44,514 nucleotides of DNA from Rhizobium leucaenae USDA 9039 (GTDB lineage Bacteria > Pseudomonadota > Alphaproteobacteria > Rhizobiales > Rhizobiaceae), in NCBI RefSeq assembly GCF_000426285.1, contig NZ_AUFB01000032.1:1-44514 (forward strand), written 5' to 3'. How positions within the stretch are numbered: position 1 is the first letter of the stretch; every line of letters begins with the position of its first letter. This document shows, piece by piece, positions 1 to 7,633 of the stretch. Below the pieces are notes generated by a model. It was not told the DNA's origin. It made no database searches and saw nothing but the letters and a program-made list of their open reading frames with translations. Made by a program: the position numbers and the translations under genes.

Positions 1-55
1 TCGTAAGCGCTCATTTCCATGCGCGTTGACGCGGCCCGTTTGACCGGGGTCGCCG

Positions 56-1651
56 TCAGACGGCTGCCATTGGATCATGCAGCGGCGGTTTCAGCGTTTC
101 AGCGAAGTTGAAGGGCAGCAGGTCGGTGATGTCGGCTTCGATGACACGCTGCGGTAATTCGGTAAGGACGTGACGCAGATAAGCCAAGGGTTCGATGCCG
201 CAGGCGCGGCATGTCAGCATGAGGCTGTAGATGACGGCACTGGCCTTGGCTCCGTCCACGGTGTCGCTGAACAGCCAACTCTTTCTTCCCGTGGCAAAAA
301 TCCTGATGTCGCGCTCAAGCAAGTTGTTGTCGATCGGCATCCTGCCGTCTTCTGTATAGCGCGTCAGGTACTCCCATTGGTTCAGGGTGTAGGACACGGC
401 ATCGCCAAGCTTGGTATCGGGCAAGACCTTCGGCGCGATGTCGTCGAGCCATGCCTTGAGAGCGTTCAGGATGGGGACGCTGTGTTGCTGGCGGAAGCGG
501 TGGATGCAGTGATCTCGCGTTTCGTCCTTATCCGGCTTCTCATTGCGCGCCTGGCTTTCAATCCGGTAGAGCTGCGCGAAGAACTTGAGCGCCTGCTCCG
601 GCGGACCGCCGCCTTTCTTCCTTGCCTTGAGCGCGTCGACGAAGCGACGCCTGGAATGGGCCATACACCCAACATGGGTCGCGCCGTTCAATGTGCGCCA
701 GGCGGTGTAGCCATCGCTCATCAAGATGCCGCGGTAGTCGCCGAGGAAGGCCTGCGGATAAATCTGGCCGCGGCCGGGTTGATAATCGAGCAGCACGATT
801 GGCTCGCCGCTGTCTTCCCCGCTCCTGTATGCCCACATGAAGGATGTGCTGGTGGCTTCCTTGTCCTTTTCCTTCAAGACCTGGACCGTGGTCTCGTCAC
901 CATGGATGAGCGGCTGCGCCCTGAGCCGCAATTTCAGGGCGTCATAGATTCGGGAGAGATGCCTCTCGCTCGATCCGATCACCCAATGCCCGAGAGCGCC
1001 GCGGCTGACGGGAACACCGGCACGCTCGAAGGCCTGGGCCAGGCGGTAGAGCGGCGTGCCATCGACATATTTATGGACGAGCGCGAAGGCCAGTGTCGAG
1101 GCCGTGGCGATGCTGCCCGGCAAGGCCTGCGCGGGCATTGGCGCGAGAATGACAGGCGTGTTGATGCCGGTGCGGTCGCAATGGCGGCAGGCATACTTGA
1201 ACCGCACATTCTGCAGGACCTTGGCCTTCACCTCGATATGGAGCTGCTCGGTGACCGCCTCACCCATGCGATGCATCTGGTGACGGCAGCAAGGGCAGGC
1301 CTTCTGATCGTGGGCAATGTCATATTCGACGCGCTCGCGCGGCAGGTGTTCCGGCAGGGGCTTGCGGCCACGCTTCTTGCCCTCCGGCCTTTCGGTCGAT
1401 GGCAAGCCGGTGTCCGGCAGGTGGACGACCTCGCCATCTTCTCCGCTGGCGTCGTCATCGGCAACCTGCTCGGCTTCATCGAAGAGGCGGTCCACGTGCT
1501 TTTCGCTCTTCGGCGCAAAACGATGCAGCCGCGCCAGCACCAACTCTTCCTCGAGCTTGACCACGCGTTCCGTGAGCTGACGGTTTTCCGCCTGCAGCGC
1601 CGCAATGCGCGCCATCAACTCCTCAACAGTGGGTTCGCCGGGTCGGATCAT
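56..1651 (-). CDS. tnpC: IS66 transposase TnpC
   Basis: DDE transposase of the IS66 element, 531 residues, the normal length. An N-terminal leucine-rich coiled coil (EELMARIAALQAENRQL) is followed by a zinc-finger-like region with CPCC and CRHCD pairs (roughly residues 118-158). The catalytic domain carries LIHGDETTVQVL, the LMSDGYTAW region and the conserved C-terminal IDNNLLERDIR. It is the last gene of the element; tnpB ends 54 bases upstream. It is intact, so the element may still move. The rightward frame over the same DNA is a shadow. Confidence 0.95.
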   Translation of the reverse strand: MIRPGEPTVEELMARIAALQAENRQLTERVVKLEEELVLARLHRFAPKSEKHVDRLFDEAEQVADDDASGEDGEVVHLPDTGLPSTERPEGKKRGRKPLPEHLPRERVEYDIAHDQKACPCCRHQMHRMGEAVTEQLHIEVKAKVLQNVRFKYACRHCDRTGINTPVILAPMPAQALPGSIATASTLAFALVHKYVDGTPLYRLAQAFERAGVPVSRGALGHWVIGSSERHLSRIYDALKLRLRAQPLIHGDETTVQVLKEKDKEATSTSFMWAYRSGEDSGEPIVLLDYQPGRGQIYPQAFLGDYRGILMSDGYTAWRTLNGATHVGCMAHSRRRFVDALKARKKGGGPPEQALKFFAQLYRIESQARNEKPDKDETRDHCIHRFRQQHSVPILNALKAWLDDIAPKVLPDTKLGDAVSYTLNQWEYLTRYTEDGRMPIDNNLLERDIRIFATGRKSWLFSDTVDGAKASAVIYSLMLTCRACGIEPLAYLRHVLTELPQRVIEADITDLLPFNFAETLKPPLHDPMAAV

Positions 1652-1705
1652 CAGATTCTTGAATCTGAACCGTTTCGCCCCGTCAACCGCAGACGTTGCG
1701 AACTG

Positions 1706-2059
1706 TCAGCCGGCGATCTGGTATTGCCGAACCGGATGGCGGACCATCGCGTCGATATCAATGCCGTCGAGAATCCAGTGTAATTGCTCGGTCGTCAGCG
1801 TTACCACCATCATCTCCCGACGTGGCCACCGGAACCGGTCTTCCGACAATCGCTTCAGCACCATCACAAAACCGGACCGATCGAAGAACAGGAGCTTCAT
1901 CCGGTCACGGCGGCGATTGCAAAAGGCAAAGACCGCAGGCGCAAACGGGTCCAGCGCCATAGTCTCCTGCACCAGGACCGCAAGGCTGTTGATGCCGGCG
2001 CGGAAGTCGATCGGTTCGCGATGCAGGTAGACCTTGAGATCAGCGCCCAGTCTGAACAT
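1706..2059 (-). CDS. tnpB: IS66 accessory protein TnpB (Orf2)
   Basis: 117-residue IS66 Orf2/TnpB protein, required together with TnpA and TnpC for IS66 transposition, though its biochemical role is not settled. It is recognised from MFRLGADLKVYLHREPIDFRAGINS at the start, the FAFCNRRRDRMKLLFFDRSGF core and the RFRWPRR segment. Its start overlaps the end of tnpA by 20 bases, which suggests translational coupling. It is full length and intact. Confidence 0.94.
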   Translation of the reverse strand: MFRLGADLKVYLHREPIDFRAGINSLAVLVQETMALDPFAPAVFAFCNRRRDRMKLLFFDRSGFVMVLKRLSEDRFRWPRREMMVVTLTTEQLHWILDGIDIDAMVRHPVRQYQIAG

Positions 2060-2495
2060 GACCCAAAGCTCCGATGATTGTCCTCAAAGCATCAGCATCA
2101 CCGGATTCCAGCGTCAGCTTCACGCCGTTTGGTAGCAACGCGCTTATTTTGGAAGAACCTGACAGATTGGCCTTCCCCAGTGACGCCGGTTGGTCTTCCC
2201 TAAACGCGACCGGCATCTCCAACGAGGAGGTCCCGACAGGCAGGCTGCAGTCTGCCGCGACGACCGGGATAAACCGCGAGCTTGCAGATCCCGCCGAGAA
2301 GCGAGCCTCCCTGGCATCCTTGACCCATTTGCGCAGTAGGTTGGCATTGATCCCATGCGTAAGCGCAAGGCCGGATATCGACACACCAGGCTCAAGGCAG
2401 GCCGCAACAAGCCGCTCCTTTGATCCCGGATCATAGCGGCGTCGCCCATCACGTCCCACCAACCGCACTCGCAGTTTCTGCTCTTCGTCACTCAT
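2040..2495 (-). CDS. tnpA: IS66 TnpA (Orf1, HTH protein)
   Basis: 151-residue IS66 Orf1/TnpA with an IS3-like helix-turn-helix (YDPGSKERLVAACLEPGVSISGLALTHGINANLLRKWVK), thought to bind DNA in the transposition complex. First gene of the leftward tnpABC operon. The ATG at 2495 has no strong Shine-Dalgarno sequence; a GTGTCCAC/GTGGACAC inverted repeat sits just upstream. The C-terminal half is poorly conserved, as is normal for this protein. Confidence 0.9.
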   Translation of the reverse strand: MSDEEQKLRVRLVGRDGRRRYDPGSKERLVAACLEPGVSISGLALTHGINANLLRKWVKDAREARFSAGSASSRFIPVVAADCSLPVGTSSLEMPVAFREDQPASLGKANLSGSSKISALLPNGVKLTLESGDADALRTIIGALGHVQTGR

Positions 2496-2500
2496 ATTTG

Positions 2501-2525
2501 GTGTCCACCTATTTTAAGTGGACAC
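2501..2525. promoter_or_regulatory. Inverted repeat upstream of tnpA (IS66 copy A)
   Basis: Perfect 8-bp arms GTGTCCAC (2501-2508) and GTGGACAC (2518-2525), separated by 9 bases, five bases upstream of the tnpA start. The same repeat with the same arms and spacing precedes tnpA in IS66 copy B at 26850-26874. Conservation in two diverged copies suggests an operator or an RNA hairpin controlling tnpA; which one is not shown. Confidence 0.5.
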
Positions 2526-2577
2526 TTCATGCGGCAGAGAATTCAACGCGAAAAGGCGCAACGAAATGAGCGCTTAC

Positions 2578-2648
2578 CGCTATTCTTCATCACGGCCGGC
2601 ACCCTTGCAATCGCCATCGGTGCCGGCCTCCTCTCCATACCGCATTGA
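2578..2648 (+). pseudogene. C-terminal remnant of a membrane protein cut by IS66 copy A
   Basis: Directly after the IS66 right end a frame reads PLFFITAGTLAIAIGAG and ends LLSIPH with TGA at 2646-2648. It is a hydrophobic, membrane-span-like tail with no start of its own. The next gene begins 12 bases later, which suggests the two were neighbours in an operon (for example a lysis or holin-type pair, but that is a guess). The 5' part should lie left of the window. Confidence 0.5.
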
Positions 2649-2660
2649 AAGACGTGAAAG

Positions 2661-3035
2661 ATGGTGGCTGACGAAACCGGAGATGAAGAGATGCAGATGC
2701 CGGAACGCGCGAAGAGGATGGGGGCGAATATCAATACCCTCGTTGGAATTCTCTCGATCGCCTCTTCGGTCGGCATGGGTGTCTGGGTCACGGCGAACAA
2801 AAGCCGCGATATCGAGGACCTGCAGGGTTGGCGGAAGGACTTTATCGTTCAGACCGAAGCGAATTCAGCCCGCGTCGATCAGCGCCTGCAGGCGATCGAA
2901 ACGCGACAGTCGACCGCCGAAGGCGATATCAAGACGCTCGGCTTTCGGATGTCAGCAAGCGAACAATCGGTCGGGTCCGTACTCGCCTCGATCAAGGATC
3001 TGACGTCATCCGTCAATGAGCTGAATGGGATGTGA
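2661..3035 (+). CDS. Small membrane protein with C-terminal coiled coil, unknown function
   Basis: 124 residues. A single hydrophobic segment (INTLVGILSIASSVGMGVWVTA, about residues 25-46) is followed by a soluble, heptad-like region (SARVDQRLQAIETRQSTAEGDIKTLGFRMSASEQSVGSV) that should form a coiled coil. I do not recognise the family. Similar one-span plus coiled-coil proteins occur beside phage-like lysis genes in rhizobia, and the truncated membrane protein just upstream fits that idea only loosely. The start could be 2661 or the ATG at 2691, which has GGAG upstream. Confidence 0.6.
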   Translation: MVADETGDEEMQMPERAKRMGANINTLVGILSIASSVGMGVWVTANKSRDIEDLQGWRKDFIVQTEANSARVDQRLQAIETRQSTAEGDIKTLGFRMSASEQSVGSVLASIKDLTSSVNELNGM

Positions 3036-3096
3036 AGGTCGTTCGCGAGATTCTGCAGCGGCAGGATCGGCAGAGCGGCAATCAGCGCTGAGGAGG

Positions 3097-3116
3097 CAAA
3101 AAAATCCGCCGAGCGG
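3097..3116 (-). terminator. Possible weak terminator of the leftward operon
   Basis: On the minus strand a short GC stem (CCGC-TCG-GCGG) is followed by seven T residues, about 70 bases past the stop of the DUF6941 gene. The stem is only four base pairs, so this is a tentative call. Confidence 0.35.
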
Positions 3117-3183
3117 GTCTCTGGATGCCTTCGGATTGTCGAGGTCGCTTCCGCGAAGGGAGTTGTAGGAAATATGGGAGGAG

Positions 3184-3579
3184 TCATGAATTCTCTGAAA
3201 TCGATACTCTTAAGCGATCGGCGATGAATGTTGGTTGATCGTCGATAGAGATGTTGACAACGATGTCACCTGGCCGATCAAAATTAACCAGCAGACCAGT
3301 TGGAAACGCGTGGGCTGGTAGTGCTGCGTCAGAAATCTGAAACTGCACATCTATCTTTCCCAAAATGACAGAGTTTTTGCCGTCTTCATAGGTGACTGTT
3401 ACGCTTGTTTTATGATCGCCAGCAGGCAGACCGAAAATTTGAATCCATGTGGCCATGGGTTGAATGAAAGGGGCTTGAAGCCTGATTTCGCCAGAATAGA
3501 CCCCAATCAGGATGAGTTTGCCGTTGAACTCTTGACGTATGTCGTCGCAAAATACGACGCGAGCCCTTATTTCTGCCAA
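3184..3579 (-). CDS. DUF6941 family protein
   Basis: 131 residues. The opening RARVVFCDDIRQEFNGKLILIGVYSGEI and the later LPAGDHKTSVTVTYEDG look like the DUF6941 family of small, probably beta-rich proteins of unknown function. It begins with TTG (3579), preceded at a good distance by an AGGGGG Shine-Dalgarno sequence, and overlaps the end of the HTH gene by 13 bases. It is the last gene of a leftward three-gene operon. The start codon choice rests on the ribosome site and the overlap. Confidence 0.65.
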   Translation of the reverse strand: MAEIRARVVFCDDIRQEFNGKLILIGVYSGEIRLQAPFIQPMATWIQIFGLPAGDHKTSVTVTYEDGKNSVILGKIDVQFQISDAALPAHAFPTGLLVNFDRPGDIVVNISIDDQPTFIADRLRVSISENS

Positions 3580-4013
3580 TGTACGCCCCCTAGACCAGCG
3601 GCCGTCTTGGCGACATTTTGGGTTGGGGCCCTAGAATTCCATTCTGCTTTGCCAAATGAACCGGAGCTTTCCGTGACGCATGTGGAATGCCTCCGATTGG
3701 ATAGTGCTTCTCTCTGGGGCCAGTGCCGTTCAGCTCGCAGGAAGCTACCATCGATAGCAAAAAGTAGTTCTGCTATCGTGTCTATCGTCCAGTTCCCGGG
3801 CGTATTCAGAAGACGAGATACTTGAGCAGGATCTTTACCGAGCCGGCGGGCAATGTTTGCGCGTGTTATACCGGCTTCGACACAAGCGTTCGCAACCATG
3901 TCAAAAACATCGTCTCGCGCGGTTTGAGTGACATAACCAAGTGTGCGATCGCTGATACGATCGTCGCTAGATGGCTCAGCCAATAATGATGTTTCGTGAG
4001 ATGTATTCAGCAT
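3567..4013 (-). CDS. Helix-turn-helix protein, antitoxin- or regulator-like
   Basis: 148 residues from ATG 4013. The centre carries an XRE/HigA-like helix-turn-helix: DMVANACVEAGITRANIARR followed by LGKDPAQVSRLLNTPGNWTIDTIAELL (about residues 38-88). The C-terminal 50 residues are low in recognisable structure. It overlaps the 175-residue gene upstream by 38 bases and the DUF6941 gene downstream by 13 bases, so the three are translationally linked. It could be the antitoxin/autorepressor of the module or a plain regulator. Confidence 0.65.
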   Translation of the reverse strand: MLNTSHETSLLAEPSSDDRISDRTLGYVTQTARDDVFDMVANACVEAGITRANIARRLGKDPAQVSRLLNTPGNWTIDTIAELLFAIDGSFLRAERHWPQREALSNRRHSTCVTESSGSFGKAEWNSRAPTQNVAKTAAGLGGVHWQK

Positions 4014-4491
4014 GTGTGGCCCCAATCAAAGGCGAATTTTGAGGAAACAGGAGATCCCATTGGGCTCGGCATCGTTTTACTGCTGCGCCAAAACGAAGAT
4101 TGTCCCTAGCTTCCCATGTAAGCAGGATGAGACTATCGACTTGGGCGAATGCGCCGAAGATACGGATTTGCGGGCGCGGTTGTCGTATTCGCATATCCAC
4201 GATTCCCTTACTTGTAGGAGCATTTCTCGCCACAAGAGTTGCGGGGTCTTTTCGCATCGGGTCCATGGCAAATCGAATTGCCCTTCCGGTGGTGAAAGCA
4301 TCTATTTGAGCTCTCGCTTCACCCGCAACTCTATCAAATCGAGCATGAACAGACGCTCCACCATTTAGAAACTCACCGACTTCCGTTGATACAAAAATGT
4401 TTCTTTCCACTCCACGCCCAGGAAGCATCGGTCTTACGAACGACAGTCGGCCTGTTGAAACGTGGTTTTGCAATTCCTCCAATATTGACAT
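3976..4491 (-). CDS. Unknown protein, first gene of HTH/DUF6941 operon
   Basis: About 171 residues from ATG 4491 (MSILEELQNHVSTGRL); a TTG twelve bases upstream is possible. No Shine-Dalgarno sequence is visible before either. The protein has a beta-rich look (GRGVERNIFVSTEVGEFLNGG, RPQIRIFGAFAQVDSLILLTWEARDNL) and ends with a segment (AAVKRCRAQWDLLFPQNSPLIG) like those of small phage- or toxin-related proteins. No family is assigned. Its extensive overlap with the HTH gene suggests a toxin-antitoxin type or regulatory pair; this is inference. Confidence 0.55.
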   Translation of the reverse strand: MSILEELQNHVSTGRLSFVRPMLPGRGVERNIFVSTEVGEFLNGGASVHARFDRVAGEARAQIDAFTTGRAIRFAMDPMRKDPATLVARNAPTSKGIVDMRIRQPRPQIRIFGAFAQVDSLILLTWEARDNLRFGAAVKRCRAQWDLLFPQNSPLIGATHAEYISRNIIIG

Positions 4492-4693
4492 ATAAGTCAA
4501 CAAACCTCTATCAGCAATCGGCTATTGAATGAATTTTTGGTAATTGGCGGTTCTTCATTGCCACCCCGGCCTTGTTCCAACAGCAAGAGAGCCGATTCGT
4601 AAATTTCTTCATGTTAAGCGTCGGTTATTTGGAATTTGGCCCTTAGGTGGCTGATCAAGGCCATAGATATCCCACCCGTTGCTGTCAACGATA

Positions 4694-4735
4694 TCAAAAA
4701 AAGGCGAATGTCGATGCCGACAATTCGCTCAAAGG
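4694..4735 (-). pseudogene. C-terminal end of an 81-codon ORF split by IS21 copy A
   Basis: Joining this segment to 10858-11061 (keeping one copy of the 8-bp duplication ctcaaagg) gives one continuous leftward frame that runs ...ARAKPLSELSASTFAFF and stops at 4694-4696. The other part lies on the far side of the IS21/RIT nest. The protein is not recognised; the locus might be a structured RNA instead (see the hairpin at 11071-11101). Confidence 0.45.
4728..4735. repeat. Target-site duplication, IS21 copy A, left
   Basis: ctcaaagg at 4728-4735 is repeated exactly at 10850-10857, flanking an element that starts TG and ends CA. Eight bases is within the 4-8 bp range known for IS21-family insertions. 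Confidence 0.85.
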
Positions 4736-4740
4736 TGTGT

Positions 4741-4829
4741 ATTCCAATGAAACCGGACAGGAATTCCGATCTTTAACCGGACGCTTATTCCAGCGTTTTA
4801 CCGGACGCGATTCCGAGGCGAAGCCGGAC
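4741..4829. repeat. IS21 copy A left-end multiple repeats
   Basis: Four direct repeats of the form ATTCCgatnnnnnACCGGAC start at about 4741, 4763, 4787 and 4810 (period 22-24 bases). They appear inverted at the right end (10756-10843). Such multiple terminal repeats are the known binding sites of IS21 IstA transposase. Confidence 0.85.
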
Positions 4830-4883
4830 GATGTACAGCGTCTCTGGGTCTGAGTTGATCATTGTCGGCGAATATCGGGCAGG

Positions 4884-5639
4884 TCAAGCCTGAGTTGCAT
4901 TCTCGGCTGACAGGTTTCGATGTTTGCGCAGGCTCTCACCGGAAAGTTCGATGCGGTAGGCGTTGTGGACAAGGCGATCCAGCACGGCGTCGGCGATCGT
5001 GGGATTTCCAATCATATCGTACCAGTGGTCCACGGGGATTTGGCTGGTAACAATGGTCGAGCGCTTCTCGTATCGATCCTCGACAATCTCCAGGAGATCG
5101 CGTCGTTGCTCGTCGGTGAGCTTCTCCGGCCCCCAATCGTCCAGGATGAGGAGATCGGCTTTGCCCAGGCTCTTGAGCATCTTTGCGTAGCGACCGTCGC
5201 CTCGTGCCAGGGCGAGCGCGGCAAAGAGCCGTGGCACGCGGTGATAGGCGACGGCAAGATCCTCCCGGCACGCCTTTTGACCGAGAGCGCAGGCCAGCCA
5301 ACTTTTGCCGACGCCGGCAGGACCGATCAATAGCAGGGAGTGCCGCTGTCTGATCCAGTCGCAGGTGGAAAGCTTGAGGAAGAGGTTGCGATCGAGACCA
5401 CGCGCTGCTCGGAAATCGGTATTCTCGATTTGGGCGTCATGGCGCAGCCTGGCGGCACGGGCTCTGGCTTCGAAGCGCTTCTGGCGACGCGAGGTCTGTT
5501 CCCGTTCGAGCAGGATCGCGAGCCATTCGCCGTGCTGGAGGCTTCTCGCTTCCGGTTGCATTTCCAGTTCCTGGAAGGCGGAAGCCATGCCGGAAAGGCC
5601 GAGTTGGCGCAGCGTATCTACAGTGGGATTGGTCAGCAT
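4884..5639 (-). CDS. istB: IS21 helper ATPase IstB
   Basis: 251 residues from ATG 5639 (MLTNPTVDTLRQLGLSGM), the usual IstB start. AAA+ ATPase that forms the target-selection filament with IstA. Walker A is LLIGPAGVGKSWLACALG (about residue 105) and Walker B is ADLLILDDWGPEKL (about residue 170), with the sensor-like STIVTSQIPVDHWYDMIGNPTIADAVLDRLVHNA typical of IstB. A longer leftward frame reaching 5966 merely runs into the end of istA. istB is intact although istA is not. Confidence 0.93.
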   Translation of the reverse strand: MLTNPTVDTLRQLGLSGMASAFQELEMQPEARSLQHGEWLAILLEREQTSRRQKRFEARARAARLRHDAQIENTDFRAARGLDRNLFLKLSTCDWIRQRHSLLLIGPAGVGKSWLACALGQKACREDLAVAYHRVPRLFAALALARGDGRYAKMLKSLGKADLLILDDWGPEKLTDEQRRDLLEIVEDRYEKRSTIVTSQIPVDHWYDMIGNPTIADAVLDRLVHNAYRIELSGESLRKHRNLSAENATQA

Positions 5640-5653
5640 TCTTGATTGTCTCG

Positions 5654-6550
5654 TTAATGAAAGTAGGCTTTGCCGCGAAGATTGGCATGCTCGCCGACGG
5701 CGGCAGGTTCGGCGGAATGTCGTGGTGCCTTGTAGGTGCTGATGAGCGCGGTGATGCTTTTGCAGGTCAGTCCGCCGATCTCGACGGCACGGGCGGACAC
5801 CGCCTCGGCCTGCATCGTAGGAATTGCCCGATAGAGCTTCAGCACGCCGAGGCAGGTTCGAAAGCCTTGTTCCGGATGAGGACGGCTGGCCAGGATAGCG
5901 ATGATCAGCCCCTCGGTCTGAGGCCCAATGGAAGCGCCCCAGCGCTGGAACCTTGCAGGCGACCATTCGGCATAGCGCCGGTGCGAGCTGGGCATATGGT
6001 CAGGATCGGTTCCGTAGCGTGATCCGCCGTAACGACGCTGGTGGACTGCGATCCTCTTGCCCTTGAAGAAGACCTCGATCGTGCGGCCCGTGGCCCTGAT
6101 ATCCACCTGCTGTCGGATCAGGGTATGGGGCACGGAGTAGAAATAGTGCTCGAACTCGACATGGTAGTCGGTCGAGACCCGCGCCAGCTTCCACTCGGCG
6201 TATTCGTAGTCCTCTGCCGGAAGAGCCGCGAGTGCCGGGCGTTCCATGGTCTTGAACATCTCCTGGCGGGTTTGGCCCAACCGCTTCATGACGTGCGTGT
6301 TGATCCGCTCGACGGCATCCCGGATGGCGGCGTTAGCTTCCTCCAGTGAAAAGAAGGTCTGATTGCGTAGCCGGCCGAGGATGCAGCTCTGGGCGAAACG
6401 TACGCCGGCCTCGACTTTTGGCTTGTCTTTCGGCCGCTTCGGTCGCGCCGGAAGCACGCCGACGCCGTAATGGGCAGCCATCCTGCCGAAGCTGTGGTTG
6501 ATCTCCGGATCGTAGAAGCTCGCCTTGTTGACGCCGGACTTCAAATTATC
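5654..6550 (-). pseudogene. istA: IstA transposase, C-terminal part (split by RIT)
   Basis: C-terminal part of IstA, resuming at DNLKSGVNKASFYDPEI, immediately after the RIT element, and ending 14 bases before istB. It keeps the last acidic catalytic residue region (KRPKDKPKVEAGVRFAQ) and the C-terminal target-binding part (DYHVEFEHYFYSVPHTLI). The N-terminal part is at 10041-10682. The split lies between ...RLIVYD and NLKSGV, inside the DDE catalytic core, so neither piece can act alone. Confidence 0.92.
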
Positions 6551-6554
6551 CGGA

Positions 6555-6582
6555 TTTTGTGTCCCGAACGGTTATGTGCCCC
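6555..6582. repeat. RIT terminal inverted repeat, left
   Basis: TTTTGTGTCCCGAACGG followed by TTATGTGCCCC is the reverse complement of 9988-10015 except at one position (GCACATAAC versus GCGCATAAC). Confidence 0.9.
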
Positions 6583-6627
6583 GCAGCCTGGTGATCCAAG
6601 CGCTCTCGCCGACACGGGGCACATAAC
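6571..6627. repeat. Stem-loop inside RIT left end
   Basis: GTTATGTGCCCCG (6571-6583) is perfectly inverted as CGGGGCACATAAC (6615-6627), 31 bases apart. The inner half of the terminal repeat is therefore present twice at this end, in opposite orientation. I do not see a perfect counterpart at the right end. Possible recombinase-binding arm, or a terminator-like hairpin after the last recombinase gene. Confidence 0.65.
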
Positions 6628-6629
6628 GA

Positions 6630-7633
6630 TCAGAGGTCGGCGAGCCATTCGAGAAGCTTTGGCTCGCTCTGCCAGACTGGCTTTCGGGGAGGTCCCACCG
6701 AAGAACTAGCAAGTCCCTGGCAAGCCTCAAGCGCCTCCTGCTTCATCCTGATGCTAATCTCGGCATATCGGTTGGTTGTATCGAGGCTGACGTGGCCAAG
6801 CCAGCCTCTTATGACGTTCACGTCGACGCCGGACTCGAGGAGATGAACGGCCGTCGTGTGTCTCCAAACATGTGGAGATATGGACCTCTGTCCATTGCCA
6901 ATGCGAATATTCGAACCATGACGCCGGACAAGCTTATATAGGCCGAACCGCGTCAGCGGCTTCCCGACGTTGCTGAGGAATACCGGACTTTCTGTAGCGG
7001 CTGGGTGGCGTCGGTTACGCAGCATCTCGCCAAGCAGGCGGGCAGTCTCGGGCCATAGTGGACAGGTCCGCCACTTGTCGCCCTTGCCGTGCAGGTTCAC
7101 CCGCGGTGAGGAGGTCAAAACCAACTGATCGACGATCAGTCCGGTGACTTCCGTTGCGCGGGCGCCCGTATTGTACAGGAACATGAGCAGCGCCTTGTCG
7201 CGGATGGCCAGCTTTCCGCTGCGCGGCAGTTTGTCGAAGAGCCGTTCGACCTCGTCGCGCTCGAGATAATAGGTGGCTGCTGGCTGCGCACGCTTCCTTG
7301 GGATGGCGGCGACGCGTTCGGCCTCCGGCAGCACTATAGGTTCCTGGCCCCCGGCATTGGCGAAGAAGGTGTGCAGCATTGCTAGCCGGTGGTTCCGTGC
7401 TCGGATGCCGTTGCCGCGCTCGGATTCAAGATGGGCGAGAAATGCCCGCACATTGTCGGCGCTGAGGTTCTCAGCCTGAGCTTGCTGATCGGGGTTCGGT
7501 TCTCCCGGGCCAAGAATAGGAGAAACAACCGGATCCCGTCGCGGTAGCTCCGGATCGAGGTGGACGCCAGACCCTTCTCGGCTTTGAGATGGTGTTCGAA
7601 GAACTGATAGACGAGGCTGCCGACGGTTCTCAT
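6630..7633 (-). pseudogene. RIT third tyrosine recombinase, frameshifted
   Basis: The gene begins at ATG 7633 (MRTVGSLVYQFFEHHLKAEKG), overlapping the second recombinase stop by four bases. Its SAM-like N-terminal domain loses frame near 7475: after TPISKL the protein continues in another frame as AENLSADNVRAFLAHLESE. The catalytic domain is otherwise complete: R in NTGARATEV, HVWRH (HxxR), the LGHVSLDTTNRY segment with the nucleophile Tyr. Rejoined length would be about 334 residues. The longer upstream extension of the second frame (to 7847) is not coding; it lies over the second recombinase. Confidence 0.85.

Larger units (their letters stand above)
3..2577 (-). mobile_element. IS66-family insertion sequence, copy A (complete)
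   Basis: Complete IS66-type element with the usual tnpA-tnpB-tnpC order on the minus strand. The ends are inverted repeats: GTAAGCGCTCATTTC at 3-17 is matched by its reverse complement at 2563-2577, and similarity continues inward (about 20 of 22 positions). The 8-bp target duplication cannot be fully tested because only two bases (tc) lie left of the element. They do match the last two bases of the right flank at 2578-2585 (cgctattc). It is related to, but clearly different from, copy B at 26798-29361. Confidence 0.93.

Noticed and set aside
170..1783. 537-codon rightward open frame over the IS66 tnpC gene
   Set aside because: It is the mirror of a clear TnpC gene on the other strand and has no domain or ribosome site.
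4741..4829. Regularly spaced repeats at the IS21 ends as a short CRISPR array
   Set aside because: Repeats are degenerate, the spacing includes the repeat itself at 22-24 bases, they recur inverted at the other end, and no cas gene is present; they are IstA-binding repeats.
4884..5966. 360-codon leftward frame as a longer IstB
   Set aside because: Family start is MLTNPTVDTL at 5639; the upstream part is istA sequence read in another frame.
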